DNA from: Lytechinus pictus
Taxonomy: Eukaryota; Echinodermata; Echinoidea; Temnopleuroida; Toxopneustidae
Direction of reading: 5' to 3'
NCBI RefSeq assembly: GCF_037042905.1
Contig: NC_087259.1
Coordinates: 24,042,501-24,106,500 of the forward strand
DNA: 64,000 bases
In this document: in pieces, positions 33,920 to 45,394 of the stretch
How positions within the stretch are numbered: the first letter of the stretch is position 1
How the letters are laid out: each line of letters starts with the position of its first letter
The notes under the pieces: generated by a model
Databases searched by the model: none
What the model saw: the letters and a program-made list of their open reading frames with translations, nothing else
Told to the model about the DNA's origin: nothing
Made by a program: the position numbers and the translations under genes

Positions 33920-36900
33920 ATTTTTTTTGGGGGGGTGAACTCACATCACGAGAGATGCATCAGTTTCCCCTGGGGCGTACTCTTTTTCCATTTTTGATCC
34001 TTTAAGTACAGATGCCATACTCTCAGCGAATGCCTCTGCGTTGAAATCTCTGGCATATCGAGGCAAGGGGAAGCCCATCTTCTTGCATGAAATGTCGGTA
34101 AAGAAGGCGAGGCAGTACGGTTCGAACCAGGCCTGTAATAGCGAGAGAGGAGAGAGAAAGAAAGAGATGGGGAGAAACAGAAAGATGATGCCACATAAAT
34201 TAGTAAGTGGTTTTGATGGGCTGTTGTTTATTTCCAAGTTATTGGTCTAATGCCAGTTCGTCAAATTATACCAACTCGTCTATCATTCGGTGTATCATCA
34301 ATTCGTCCACTATCCACATGGTCTAATTGCCATTTCGTCCACTCACGATTAAGTATAATAACCAGTTGGTCCAATAGCCATTTAGTCCATAAACCATTTG
34401 GTCTAATTGGATAAGTGCTATAATTGTGCGAAATGAATAAAAAGAAGATAGGTATTAGACAACCTGTTTATAAAACGAAATGGTCATTAGACGAACTGGT
34501 GATAAGACGGAGTGATTGGTAGACGAAATATAGATGGACGGAATGGCATTAGACTAAATAAAGGTAGACCATGTGATGAGTGGACGAGTTGGCAATAGCC
34601 GAATCGGCAGTTTACCTCTGTTTTGGTGTACTGTAAGGCTTTAATGTGACTGTCTGCGGAAGTTTTTAAATATTCTACTTTACGAGATGATATTTAACTC
34701 GCCATGACGATACACAACTTTCCATAAGTCAAGCTTCATTTCGATATTAAGCCGACATGGCAAGATTAAATATCTCGCCATCTTTAAAGGTCAAGTCCAT
34801 CCCAGAAAATTTTGATTTGAATCAATAGAGAAGAATCTAACAAGCATAATGCTGAAAATGTCATCGAAATCGGATGTAAAATAAGAAAGTTATGACATTT
34901 TAAAGTTTCGCTTATTTTTCACAAAACATTTATATGCACAACTCAGTGGCATGCAAATGAGAGAGACGGTGATGTCCATCACTCACTATTTCTTTTGTGC
35001 TTTATTGTTTGAATTATACAATATTTCAATTTTTACCAATTTGACATTAAGGACCAACTTGACTGAACCTTAAGATGTTATAACAATGGTAATACCACAT
35101 ATTCAGGGAGGAATAAAACTTTGTCTCACAGGACAATGAGGAGAAAATAGAATAATTCATATTTCATATACTAAAATACAAAAAAAATAGTGAGTGAGTG
35201 ATGTCATCAGTCCCCTCATTTGCATACCGACCAGGATGAGCATATTACTGTTTTGTGAAATTAAGCTTAAACTTAAAAATGTCATAACTTTCTTATGTTA
35301 CATCCGATTTTGATGTAATTTTCAGTGTTATGCTTGTTGGATTTTTCTTTTATTATTCAAATCAACTTTTTGCTGGGGTGGACTTGTCCTTTAAAGGGAT
35401 GGTCCGGGCTGAAAATATGTATAGCTTAATAAATAGAGTAGAATTCACTGAGCAAAACGCCGAAAATTTCATCAAAATCGGATAACAAATTACAAAGTTA
35501 TTGAATTTTAAAGTTTAGCATTATTTTGTGAAAAGAGTCGTCATGAATATTCATTAGGTGGACTGATGATGTCACATCTCCATTTTGTTTCCTCCAAGAA
35601 CTAGAAAAATTGGATTGACAACTGAATAGTGCTTTAGATATTTATTGCTGCAACTTATTTCATTATAAGGGAGACATATTATTCACACAAGTATGAAATA
35701 ATGAAAAAAATAATGATTTTATGTAATAACATAAGAAAACGGAAAGTGGAGATGTGACATCATCAGCCCACCTAATGAATATTTAAAAAAGACGACTGTT
35801 TTCACGAAATATTGCTAAACTTTAAACTTCAATAACTTTATTATTTGTTCTCCGATTTTGATGAAATTTTCGGCATTTTGCTCAGTGAATTCTACTCTAT
35901 GTATTGAGATATAAATATTTTCAGCCCGGACCATCCCTTAAATGCTTCCTACCAGGCGTGACGAGAATATTATCTAATGTGTAGATAGTGGAATTTCGTG
36001 ACAAAAGTTTGTAATTGCATGTACATGGTGTAATAAAGGCCCATTGACATATATTATGATATCAAAAGGGGGATGGAGTGGATCCAATCATCCTAATTCG
36101 ACAATTGTATTGTTTATATTAAAGGAGAATGAAACTCTTGGAGCAAGTTAGCTTTTGTGAAAGCAGAAAAATCAAAGAATAAGATCAACAAAACTTTGAG
36201 TAGAATAGGACTAGCAATAAAAGAGTTATGAGCATTTGAATGTCGAGATCACTAATGCTATGGAGATCCTCCCATTGGCAATGCGACCAAGATCTGTGAT
36301 GTCACACACGTACAACTCTCCCATTCGGACACTGAAAATATACCCCAAAACATCTCTTTTTTGCTCATTCTAATCATATGACAAACGATTCATCAATGAT
36401 ATAATGTTGTGAAACCTCTGTACTTGTCATCTCATAAAGAAAACACCTAACCTTGTGATAGACTCTATAAAAGTGAGAATATAAGTGAAATAAGTACTAA
36501 AGTAATGAGGGAGTTGTACGTGTGTGATATCACAGATCTTGGTCGCATTGCCGATGGGAGGATCTACATGGCACTAGTGATCTCAATATTCAAATGCTCA
36601 TAACTTTCTTATTATTCATTCAATCTTCCTCAAACTTTCAACAATATGTTTCTTTGATTTTTCTCTTTAATATGGATTCAGCTAGTTTCAAGGGTTTCAT
36701 TCTCCTTTAAGCACAAATGGAGCTTCATTGGAAAAATAAACATATTTGGAGCTCTATTTAGTTATATGATACAATTAATATCCATGAATTAGCATAATTA
36801 AATACCTGAAATATTTAATATTTTTGAAAAATTAATAATGGTTTTATAGTAGATAACATCGCCGGTGATATGCATGATGATCACTCGGTCCACGGCCGGG

Positions 36901-37507
36901 AACTAGTGAGGGGTAAGGTGATTCCACCTGACCCCCCCCCCCCCCCCCCCGAGGCGCAGAACCTCCTACACTCTTAAAATGTTGGGCAACATACTGCTAA
37001 CACAACAATTGGTTAAACAAATTATCCAACTCTGGGTAGTTTTCAACCAATTCTGTGCAGTTTTCACCCAATAAAAGCACACATTATTGGTTTAAAACTA
37101 CCCACAATTGGATAAAGTTTCGACCAATTGGTGTGTGGATAGTATGTTGCCCAACATTTTTAAAGAGTGTAAATTAAGCTCGGCCTGGTTAGGTTTAATA
37201 AACAATTTCAAGGAGTTTGAATGTTACCTCTATCTTAATGAGGGTAAAATCACGAAAATCGTCGTGATACGATAGTGTTGATGATGGAATGTCGGGGATG
37301 AAGATGAAGATAGCAATGATGACGATGACGAAGATGCTAATTATGAATGACACAGAAAAGAGTTTACGGGGGTTATAAAAATAAAAAGTAACTAACTTCT
37401 CGACCTACCTGTGCATTTGGCAGGAAACTAAGGCACTTCAAAAGACATGTTGAGATTGACCGAGGAACACCCCAGATGATCACACGAAATGTCTTTTCAT
37501 CGGCCAT
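32250..37507 (-). CDS. P-loop sulfotransferase-like protein (3 exons, complete)
   Basis: Exons 37507-37409, 34132-33945 and 32931-32250 join in frame to a 322-residue protein. The N-terminus MADEKTFRVIIWGVPRSIST holds the WGVPRSxST loop that binds the 5'-phosphosulfate of PAPS in sulfotransferase folds. AWFEPY follows at residues 34-39. IRRPECMFPSFRRL in exon 3 matches the 3'-phosphate-binding R...S strand. The C-terminal part (DELANHPAELLPKLCEATGM) is the usual helical end. There is no signal peptide or membrane segment, so a cytosolic protein is likely. I recall invertebrate proteins of this kind carrying the database name branched-chain-amino-acid aminotransferase-like, although no aminotransferase domain is visible. 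The substrate is unknown. All junctions are GT-AG. An acceptor (TTTTATAG) 7 bases before the ATG implies an upstream untranslated exon. Confidence 0.85.
33745..33920. repeat. AGT/ATT triplet microsatellite in intron 2
   Basis: Near-continuous AGT and ATT triplets ending in a T/G run next to the exon 2 donor (only about 20 bases away). ORFs over it are artefacts. Confidence 0.9.
33945..34132 (-). CDS. Sulfotransferase-like gene, coding exon 2
   Basis: Acceptor TATTACAG, then GCCTGGTTCGAACC (AWFEP). The exon reads 62 codons plus AT, and the donor is GTGAGT at 33944-33939. The frame would otherwise hit a stop at once (ATG TGA), which supports this donor. A long AGT microsatellite lies just downstream in intron 2. 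Confidence 0.85.
34243..34611. mobile_element. Fold-back element built from short GTCTAATGCCATTTCGTC-like repeats
   Basis: The left half is a string of 17-20 bp units such as GGTCTAATTGCCATTTCGTC and GGTCCAATAGCCATTTAGTC. The right half is a string of reverse complements (GACGAACTGGTGATAAGACG, GACGGAATGGCATTAGACTA). The halves meet at about 34430 around AATTGTGCGAAATGAATAAA. A second copy is at 61655-62043. Confidence 0.8.
34784..35394. mobile_element. TTAA MITE, family A, copy 1
   Basis: Starts TTAAAGGTCAAGTCCATCCC and ends GGGGTGGACTTGTCCTTTAA. Long imperfect inverted arms include AAGCATAATGCTGAAAATGT and AAGAAAGTTATGACATTTTA. Its right TTAA (35391-35394) is also the left border of the family B element that follows. 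Confidence 0.85.
35391..35941. mobile_element. TTAA MITE, family B, copy 2
   Basis: Starts TTAAAGGGATGGTCCGGGCT and ends AGCCCGGACCATCCCTTAA. The ends are a nearly perfect inverted repeat, the best preserved of the three family B copies. Central GATGATGTCACATCTCC and GATGTGACATCATCAGCC are mirror images. Confidence 0.88.
36119..36710. mobile_element. TTAA MITE, family C, copy 2
   Basis: Near-identical to 2469-3058 over its whole length (TTAAAGGAGAATGAAACTCT to TTTCATTCTCCTTTAA), differing by scattered substitutions such as ACACACGTACAAC for ACAAATGAACAAC. The closeness of the two copies suggests recent spread. It lies in intron 1 of the sulfotransferase-like gene. Confidence 0.88.
36969..37169. 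mobile_element. TA-flanked fold-back MITE (CACTCTTAAAA type)
   Basis: TA at 36967-36968 and 37170-37171 border CACTCTTAAAATGTTGGGCA and, on the right, ATGTTGCCCAACATTTTTAA then AGAGTG. The interior carries inverted ACCAATT/AATTGG motifs. 201 bp, non-coding. Confidence 0.8.
37409..37507 (-). CDS. Sulfotransferase-like gene, coding exon 1
   Basis: 33 codons from the ATG (37507-37505) to CCAAATGCACAG, followed by donor GTAGGT at 37408-37403. Phase 0. Encodes the PAPS-loop motif GVPRSIST. The upstream acceptor AG is at 37516-37515. Confidence 0.85.
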
Positions 37508-37785
37508 CGTGGAACTATAAAAAAACAATAACACCATTAATCATTATCAGACCTATCTGTTTGTGTCACATGCTACATAATGTTTAAAGGTCGTGACCAT
37601 CCATTTCCTAAAAATTCTCCCAAAAACAGACGGAAAGTTAAAAAAGGCATATTTTCGCATCACTTGAACGAAATAGTAATATGAAAACGAACGACCAATG
37701 ACATCATGCGCCCACTATTTTATTTGAATCTTATCGTACACTTAAAAAAAAAAAAAAAAACCTTCTTCGAATTTGTAGCTGCCAC

Positions 37786-38401
37786 TTAACGGAATACTTC
37801 GGGCCGAGAATATTTATATCTAAATAAATATAGTAAAATTTACAGAGCAAAATGCTAAAAATTTTATTAAAATCGGATAACAAATTATGAAGTTATTGAA
37901 TTTTAAAGTTTTAGCAATATTTTGTGAAAACAGTTATACGCACTTCGTCATGAATATTCATTTCGTGGGCTGATGATGTCATATTCCCACTTTTTTTTAA
38001 TTTTTATTATTACATGAAATCATAATTGTTTCATTTGTTTCATACATGTAGAATGATGTGTCTCCATTATGATGAAATAAGTTGCAGTAATAAATAAAAA
38101 ATGCACTTAATCAGTCGTCAATCCAACTGTTTTAGTTCTTGGTAGAAATTTTTTGAATAAACCTAATTTCATTTAATAAAATACAAAATAAAAATTGGAG
38201 ATATGACATCATCAGCCCACCTAATGAATATTCTTGAAGACATGCCTAGAACTGTTTCACCAGAATAATTCAAATCTTTAAAATTCAATAAGTTCGTTAT
38301 TTGTTATCCGATTTTGATCAAATTTTCAGCATTTTGCTTTGTGAATTTTACTTTATTTTAATTATGAATATAAATATCTTTATCCAGGAGCATCCCTTTA
38401 A
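37786..38401. mobile_element. TTAA MITE, family B, copy 3 (diverged)
   Basis: TTAA at both ends. The terminal GGGATGGTCC motif is degraded, but AGAGCAAAATGCTAAAAATT, AAATCGGATAACAAATTATG and the matching right arm remain. It lies outside the coding exons, upstream of the sulfotransferase-like gene's first coding exon. Confidence 0.75.
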
Positions 38402-38865
38402 TATATAAGAAGAATTTAATCTTTGTAACTGGGCAATTCCATAAAATATGTACGTCCGACCCCATGTATATGAGACCGTAATGAAATGTTCGGTCTCTGA
38501 TTTCAGGGTCTTATGGAAGCATGTAATGCTCTCAAATGACCATGTTTTGGTCAGTTTATGAAGTGAAGTATAAGAATTGAGAAAAATGGGGTGTCTATTT
38601 TAAAATGGATTAAACTTTTCTTTGCACTGACTTGATTTTTTAGGTTTAATATACATTTAAGAAAGTTCAAGTAATGACGACTTGCTTCAATTGAGTGAAT
38701 CTAACTCTAATTAGGCAAATATATTAAAATATATGTTAAATGTACTTCATTTTTTTATTCAAAGCACTGTTTACTTGAATATTCATTAAGAGCGTTAACG
38801 CTGATATTTTTCAATAACTGTCATATCTATTTGTGTTTGAAATTGTTTTAGATTAGGGTGTGCAG

Positions 38866-38897
<32 letters not shown>

Positions 38898-39634
38898 TAA
38901 TCAAAGGAAGAGCAACATTGAACAGTCACCCATCTGAAAATTCAGATTTTTAAAAGATCAAGTTCAGATAAAGTTCTGTTTTATTTTTTGTTAGGATGCA
39001 CCGATCGCGTATAATTACCTATCAAGTACAGGTAAGTGACAATTATTGAAGTCAATAATTATGTGGTTAAAAGTCTATTAAAGTTGAAATAAGATACCAC
39101 TGAAAGTCGGACGAGTAATGGACTTTTATCAATTAGAATGTCCCCTCCCCTTTTTTATATTGCAGTGAATGTACTTAATTGAATTAAGTTGATATAATTT
39201 AATTTTTCTCTAAATGCAAATGAGCTAACCTGGTCCTTAATTACACTCCCAGAGTGAGATGAGAAACCGGTCCTGATGGAGTGAGATTTTGGTCTTTGGA
39301 AAGTGGGGTTAATTTGCCTTCTTTTTTTTAGTGAAAGGGTGCATATGTTTTACACTTTCACTCCAAAAGAGCTGAAAATTCACTCTTGAAATTCTCACTC
39401 CATCAGGATTTTACAAAAAAAGGGTTATTCGTTCTATTATTTGCAGTGCCCCAAAGCGCTCCCATATACTGGTAATTCTTTGAAAATACGAAGGATTCGT
39501 ATTCATTCCAATTAGGCCAATATGTCTATATAAAAATGGTAGTTTACCACATGTTTTCACGATTTTCGTTTTTAACAAATCAAAGCGTCGATAAATAACC
39601 AACAAGGCAGTCAGATGAATTCCATTTACCTCTC
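38402..39634. other. No gene seen; (TA)n and a CACTC-type fold-back
   Basis: A (TA)n run lies at 38869-38891. At 39240-39412 TCCTGATGGAGTGAGA and TCTCACTCCATCAGGAT are inverted copies about 120 bp apart, probably another small MITE. Confidence 0.45.
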
Positions 39635-39790
39635 TTGAGGACATTCAAAGCCAAAAATACATTTATTAATGAAGTCCCCAATTTCTGGAATTACCTTGAT
39701 AAGTGTCATGAAAATATCCCCATACATTGTAGATCTCTAAACACCTTTAAAAGTACATGTAAATTAACGAAAATCTTATTCAAGCCTTGC
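39635..39790 (+). pseudogene. Possible C-terminal remnant of a LINE reverse transcriptase
   Basis: The translated stretch with FINEVPNFWNYLDKCHENIP, then SLNTFKSTCKL, resembles the common end of non-LTR reverse transcriptases (a WN...LP...SLxxFK pattern). No upstream RT domain was recognised. It could be chance similarity. Confidence 0.35.
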
Positions 39791-40059
39791 AATCTTGTCA
39801 CTAAAAAAGAATCACATTATACAGCCATTGTAATGGGGCTATTGCATCATTTTCCTCTCGAATTCCCGAGCGAAGGCGGTATGTGTCCTTGCAATCAAAC
39901 CAATGCATCGATAAGATGAGTGCATGACAATATTGTATTAATTACGGAAGTGCTTGAAAGGACACGTAAGCTCCGCCCCAAAAAGATGTTTTGGAGGTCA
40001 AGCCTTTCACACGTAAATTGTACCGTTATTTGAGTGAAACTTACTGGAATTCACCTCCA

Positions 40060-40500
40060 GAGAAGAATTTGAATTCGTGATTGTGATTAGCGTTCGTGAT
40101 TCTAGTTAGCTTTCACACGTGCTAAAAATTCGTCATTAGCCTTATTTTCACTGGAATCATTCAAATTATGATTTTTTTTATCGTGTGAAAGGGCGGAAGT
40201 AAATGATTTTTTTAACCGATTAACGACAGGAATGACTTCTAATTTGGAATTGATAATAATCCTATATCATCTTTTTGAGACGAGTTCATTTATAGGGCCT
40301 TTTCACTCGTGAATCTTGAATCATCATTGTAATGATGATTGCTGTAATCGTGACTGTGATTAGCGTTCGTGATTCTAATCATGTTCTAGTTTGGTTTCAC
40401 ACGTCTTTAAGGCTAATGACGTATTCGCCATTAGCCTTATTTTTCACTTGAATCATCATTCAAACTACGATTTTTTACCGTGTAAAAGGGCGGTTACATG
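40060..40500. repeat. Two-copy repeat with GTGATTAGCGTTCGTGATTC
   Basis: GTGATTAGCGTTCGTGATTC, then TTTCACACG, CATTAGCCTTATTTTCACT and CGTGT(G/A)AAAGGGCGG, occurs at about 40085-40195 and 40357-40495. The flanking TTTCACACG / CGTGTGAAAGG pieces are inverted, so each copy may be a fold-back unit. Confidence 0.6.
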
Positions 40501-43260
40501 GATAATTTTCCCCGAAACAATGAATAAGATTCATTCCAGATCTACATGTATTTCCTTTTTCTTGTTTTCTGTAAAATCCATTTGCCTTTTCCAACTGGGC
40601 AGAATTTTCTCAAATATATGTTTTATCTGTAATATATTCCATGAAGTGAGACCTTTACTTTTGAAATGTGCATCTGTTTTCAATTCACCATCTTTACCGT
40701 CAATATGTTTTAACCTGAATGTACCTTTTGATATTCGATTTGCATGATATAATGGAAATCCTCGAAAACATATATATGTTTGTTATTAAAACATATATAT
40801 ATTTGTTATTAAAAATGACTTCATTACCTTTATACATGTAATTGTTACAGATTTGTCTCAAGTCTATACTGATTCCAATCATGTTTTCAATAGCTCTGAA
40901 TAAAATGGCGATGAAGACAGTTTTAACTGTCGAATATCATATTTACATAGAAAAACAAATTATTCCTCCGATATATGGAGTACAATAATCAAAATACAAT
41001 TTCCATTTCATTTGTTGATTCCCGATTCATAGTCTTTTAACCCACATGATTCTCTGAACTTTGATAATTCAAAATTCATAATTTCAAGTCCCCAATAAGT
41101 ATAATCAAGAGACATCGTAGTTCTCTTAACTTTGTCTTTTCCTCTCTATAAAGAAAAAAAATCATAGATCAATTTATTAAGTTCCTGAAATATCGAATGC
41201 GGAAATGGATTGAGTGACGTTATAAATATCAACTTACAGTATATGAAAGTTTTTACCAATTGTATTTTACCCATTAAGGGTCTCTGTGTTTCCACCATGA
41301 GAGGGAGTTTTTTATTTTGCTTAAAATTTCTTTATAGAACTTTCATACTCTCTTTTACTTGAATGTCTAAGCTAAATTATGCCCCTAATGGTGTACTTTT
41401 CCGAAAGGGGTGTCTCTGTTTTTTCTTGATTAAAATTGCCTAATAACAGTACATAATATCTTTTCTTACATAGAACTTTTATTCAATTTCAATCTAAACA
41501 AACTTGCAAAACTTCAAAAAAGTATTTCTAAACGGTTCATTGAACTAAGATTTTTAACAAAAAGGTAATATAATCGGCATAAAGTACTTGTTTCTCTTCT
41601 GTTCGCTGCTTTTGTTTCACTGCTCGTTTATGACGTCACAAATCTAAACCTTTTGATTCAAATAACTTTCTTAATCTTGGATTTACCTCAAACCTTCACC
41701 AATATATTTAATTTTCTGCTATTTTTACAGCAAACTTTTATTCAGGGTGAACTTCCTCTTTAAGTGGTACATATATATTTGCTTGAACTGCATGGTATAC
41801 ATTTGATGGAAAGGGTTATTTTTTCAGTTGATTTTTACTGGTCCAGTTAGAAATCAACTGGCCCAGTAAAAATATACTGGAATCCGGGACTGGAATCACG
41901 TAAAAAAATAAAATTACTGGTCTGTTTTTTTTTCCTTCTGGGCAGTGCACCCCCGCCAGCCTACACCCTTGAGAGTTTAGTTTAGTTTTGTCATGTGTTT
42001 TTGTGATTGCGGCCTCAGCCAAATACGACTATACTCTGTAAAGAGGACTGTACTCAACGGAAGAATAAGAAGAGAGGTAGGGATATAATATTATGGAGCG
42101 TGCGTCTTACGGTACAAAACTAGTACAATCCCTGGTAGTGGGACAATATACAGTCAGTCCGCAAGCCCTGAAAAGTAGCTTCTTTTATCCAAGTGATATT
42201 CATGGCTAGAGGGTTTTTGCATAGTTAATGAGCTTGGTGCGAACCAAAACACCTCTTTTTATTCGGCCATTGCTGCTCTAAATATTGACCAAATTTCATG
42301 TTTTTGGTATCTTTGTAAAGAAGAAGAATCATTCTTTCAGGTCATGTGTTTGGATTTTTAAAAGGATGTTGTAATATAGGAAAAGCTTTTGATCTAAAAC
42401 ATGAAACAAAATATTTTTTTATAGGAGCACTATCATGACAACATGCATGTCCAAGTCGTGACTGTAGTTCTAGAAAAAAGTAACTTGTCCCGGGAACTTG
42501 TACATGATTGGAAGTCCCAACCTTCATGCTCATATATATATCTCACACATCGAAACATTACTACAGAAGAGTAAATTGTAGGTATGCACTTACCCTTTTT
42601 TTTTATTAATCCTTTTCGTTCAACTCAGGCCCTCCCTATTTGGTTTTCATGCCAACAGACTGCCAATATTGCGTGGGAGCTCTCTCCAACTTCAAGATTA
42701 GAATAAAGGTAAAAAGGCCTCGCATAGTTGGTCGCGTTGTATTGTCCGGGTGTATTGTTCCCGTTAATGCTTTCTAAGCACCATGCCCTTTCTCTGTAGT
42801 CTGCTGGCACAGACCCTGATTGAAACTTCGATAAAAAAGTGTGTTCCACGCAAAGACTAGCTCAAACAAAACAATGTTTCCAGCATGAGCGAGAGGGCCT
42901 TCAGTACACAAGGCATGAGTAGGCTGCAATTCAGACCCCTCGAGTGAAGGGTTTGCACAGCAGATATACTTTCTCTCTTCTTTTCTTCGAACTGCTGGTC
43001 CTGGATTCGTCCGTCGATAAGTATAGGGGTCAATGCAGGAGTCAATAGATCCGTTTGGCCCAGTGGGTATTCGGGGGTATTGTATGAAAAGATTTTCCCT
43101 CGCACAATACACGTACTGTACCTGCGTGCGTGCGATGATGCACCTTCACCCTCCACCCCCCCCCCCCCTCTCTCACCCCGCCCCCCTCTCTTTCTCTTAA
43201 TTCCCCCCTCTTCAAAATAGGATATTTCAAGGGTCATCCTCTTGAACAAGATCGATCTCA
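40501..43260. other. No gene seen; repeat remnants only
   Basis: A family D MITE right end (GTGAACTTCCTCTTTAA, with TGACGTCA at about 41632) ends at 41763; its left end was not found. The segment 41815-41975 carries inverted copies of TTTTTACTGG(G/T)CCAGTT and ends in AGCCTACACCCTTGAGAG, matching 14341. A C-rich run lies at 43155-43210. Minus-strand ORFs at 42625-43261 lack any recognised motif. Confidence 0.4.
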
Positions 43261-43835
43261 TTAAGGACTAGTCCACCCAACAAAAAGTTGATTTGAATAA
43301 ACAGAGAAAAATCCATCAAGCATAACACTGAAAATTTCGTCAAAAGCGGAAAAATAAGAAAGTTCTGACATTTTAATGTTTCGCTTATTTTTCAAAAAAT
43401 AGCACAATTTAGTCACATGCAAATGAGAGAATCGATGATGTCCGTCACTATTTCTTTTGTTTTTTATTGTTTGAATTATACAATATTTCAATTTTTACAG
43501 ATTTGACAGTATGGACCAACAACCAGAAAATGCTAAACCATGGTAATTTCACATGTTCAGGGAAAAATAAAACTTTGTTTCAAAGGACAATTAGAAAATA
43601 GGAATATTTCATATCATAAAGTACAAAAGAAATAGTGAGTGATGTCACCAGTTCCCTCATTTGCAAACCGACCGGAATGTGCATATAACTATTTTGTGAA
43701 ATCAAGTGAAACTTAAAAAAGGTCATAACTTTCTTATTTTACATCCGATTCTGATGAAATTTTCAGTGTTATGCTTGTTGGATTTTTCTCTTTTAATTCA
43801 AATCAACTTTTTGTTGGGCTGGACTTGTCCTTTAA
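43261..43835. mobile_element. TTAA MITE, family A, copy 2
   Basis: Starts TTAAGGACTAGTCCACCCAA and ends GGGCTGGACTTGTCCTTTAA, with TTAA on both sides and the same internal order as 34784-35394 (AAGCATAACACTGAAAATTT, GATGATGTCCGTCACTATTT, GAGTGATGTCACCAG). Confidence 0.85.
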
Positions 43836-44450
43836 GCATACTAATCACGAATATAAAACTGAATTTATACATACACTTAAAAAGGGCAAAAACAAAAACA
43901 AAGCACAATTAAATGAAGATGTAAAAGAAAATCTCACTTCTGACACAAATTTTATTAATTACATTTCCAGGAATACATGTATAACTGTGAGATATCTGTG
44001 ACACACATTTGTCACATTCTTATTTCCCATGTCAAGATTACCGCAATTTTGAAGGCATAGGAGAAAACATATGGATGATACAACAAATTATAATATGATT
44101 GTAAATACGAGGCTTTACCATTCCTGAAAATCCTAAAGAATCTACAATCAGGGAAATAATTGTCTCTTTCATCATGTTTAATTAGAATTAGTTTCTATCA
44201 GTTAATGGACTATCTACTGGTAATGTAAAAAACTAACATATGATCTGTGGGTGATAGAACAGTAACACAAATTGAACAGACTCCAGACCGGCCAAGTTTA
44301 TAAAATTATTCAAAATGGCATATCATTGGTTGATTTGAAGTTGGTATTGTTGGTGTTACTTTATCTGGAATCCCATATATAGACTAACTTTGCAAAGTAT
44401 GCAAAGTGCAGGGAGAGACATCCTCTTTTGACATGAAAACAAATCCTCTC
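43836..44450. other. No gene seen
   Basis: AT-rich sequence without exon-like coding or a recognised repeat border. Confidence 0.4.
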
Positions 44451-44699
44451 CACCCAGGCGTTAAATGGGTACCTGGTAGGATATGAACGTCAATGTGATT
44501 AGATTGACATGTGTGCACCGATAAACGGTTGCCTGGCCAGGATACTCCCCAGGGAGTGGAGATGATGCACTTTATGTGTGGAACAGTGATGGATCCTATG
44601 ACCAGGGTAATAATACTTACACTATAAAGCGCTTAGAAACCAATGTATGAAGCGCTGTTTAAATGTACCATCATTATTATTATCAAAGACAGCCAAATG
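44451..44699 (+). mobile_element. SINE-like element, AGCGCT / ATTATT tail (copy 1)
   Basis: AATGGGTACCTGGTAGGATA, then CCCCAGGGAGTGGAGATGAT, GACCAGGGTAATAATA, AAAGCGCTTAGAAACCAATG and ATGAAGCGCTGTTTAAATG with an ATTATTATTAT tail. The same order occurs at 51491-51725. Confidence 0.65.
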
Positions 44700-45394
44700 A
44701 GTAAATTAAAATGTCACTGAAAGATCTGAAAATGAAAACAATGATTCCATTTAAACAGTTTCACAAATGTTCAACTTTCTGTTTTACAGTATCTTAGAAC
44801 ATGACTTGATAGACCAAATATGTGTTTCAAAATTTATCCATGTCACGTAGCATTAGAAATACATGTAAATGTACAAACAATAAAGAAGCCAGACTCAATA
44901 TTACAGATAATCTAATATCTTATTGAAGAAACCTTTTCCTTTACATCATATTGACCAAGAAGGAATGCTTAGTAACATGGAAATAACAAACAATTTCTCC
45001 TTCTTTGTGTAGTTGGGACTAGACAATAAGTGATATAAAAAATCTACAGAGAGAAATTCCATTTTTAATCAGTATCATATATACTGGCATTAATTAACTG
45101 TATCAATATTCTCTGATATTATACACAAACATCAACAAATTGTGTAATTGTGAACTTTCGTCTTCATATTATCTTTTTTTTAATCTGATTTGGTTTCTTT
45201 CTACCGCTTGTTACGGCTTGGATCATGAAAAAAAACTACAACACATTAATAATATACAGATTAGGTGACGACATGCTGACAAATGACCTAGAAATTTGAT
45301 TCCTGTAGTTATTTCTAACAAGCATTCACAAATATGTTTGATGAGAGGCTTAAAGGCTAAATTCATAGGAGCTTGAATCAAAGAGGGAGTTTAA
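44700..45394. other. No gene seen
   Basis: AT-rich; nothing recognised. Confidence 0.4.

Noticed and set aside
42625-43261. Overlapping minus-strand ORFs of 74-134 codons
   Set aside because: No domain, no consistent frame and low-complexity Gly/Arg from a C-rich tract; not enough for a gene call.
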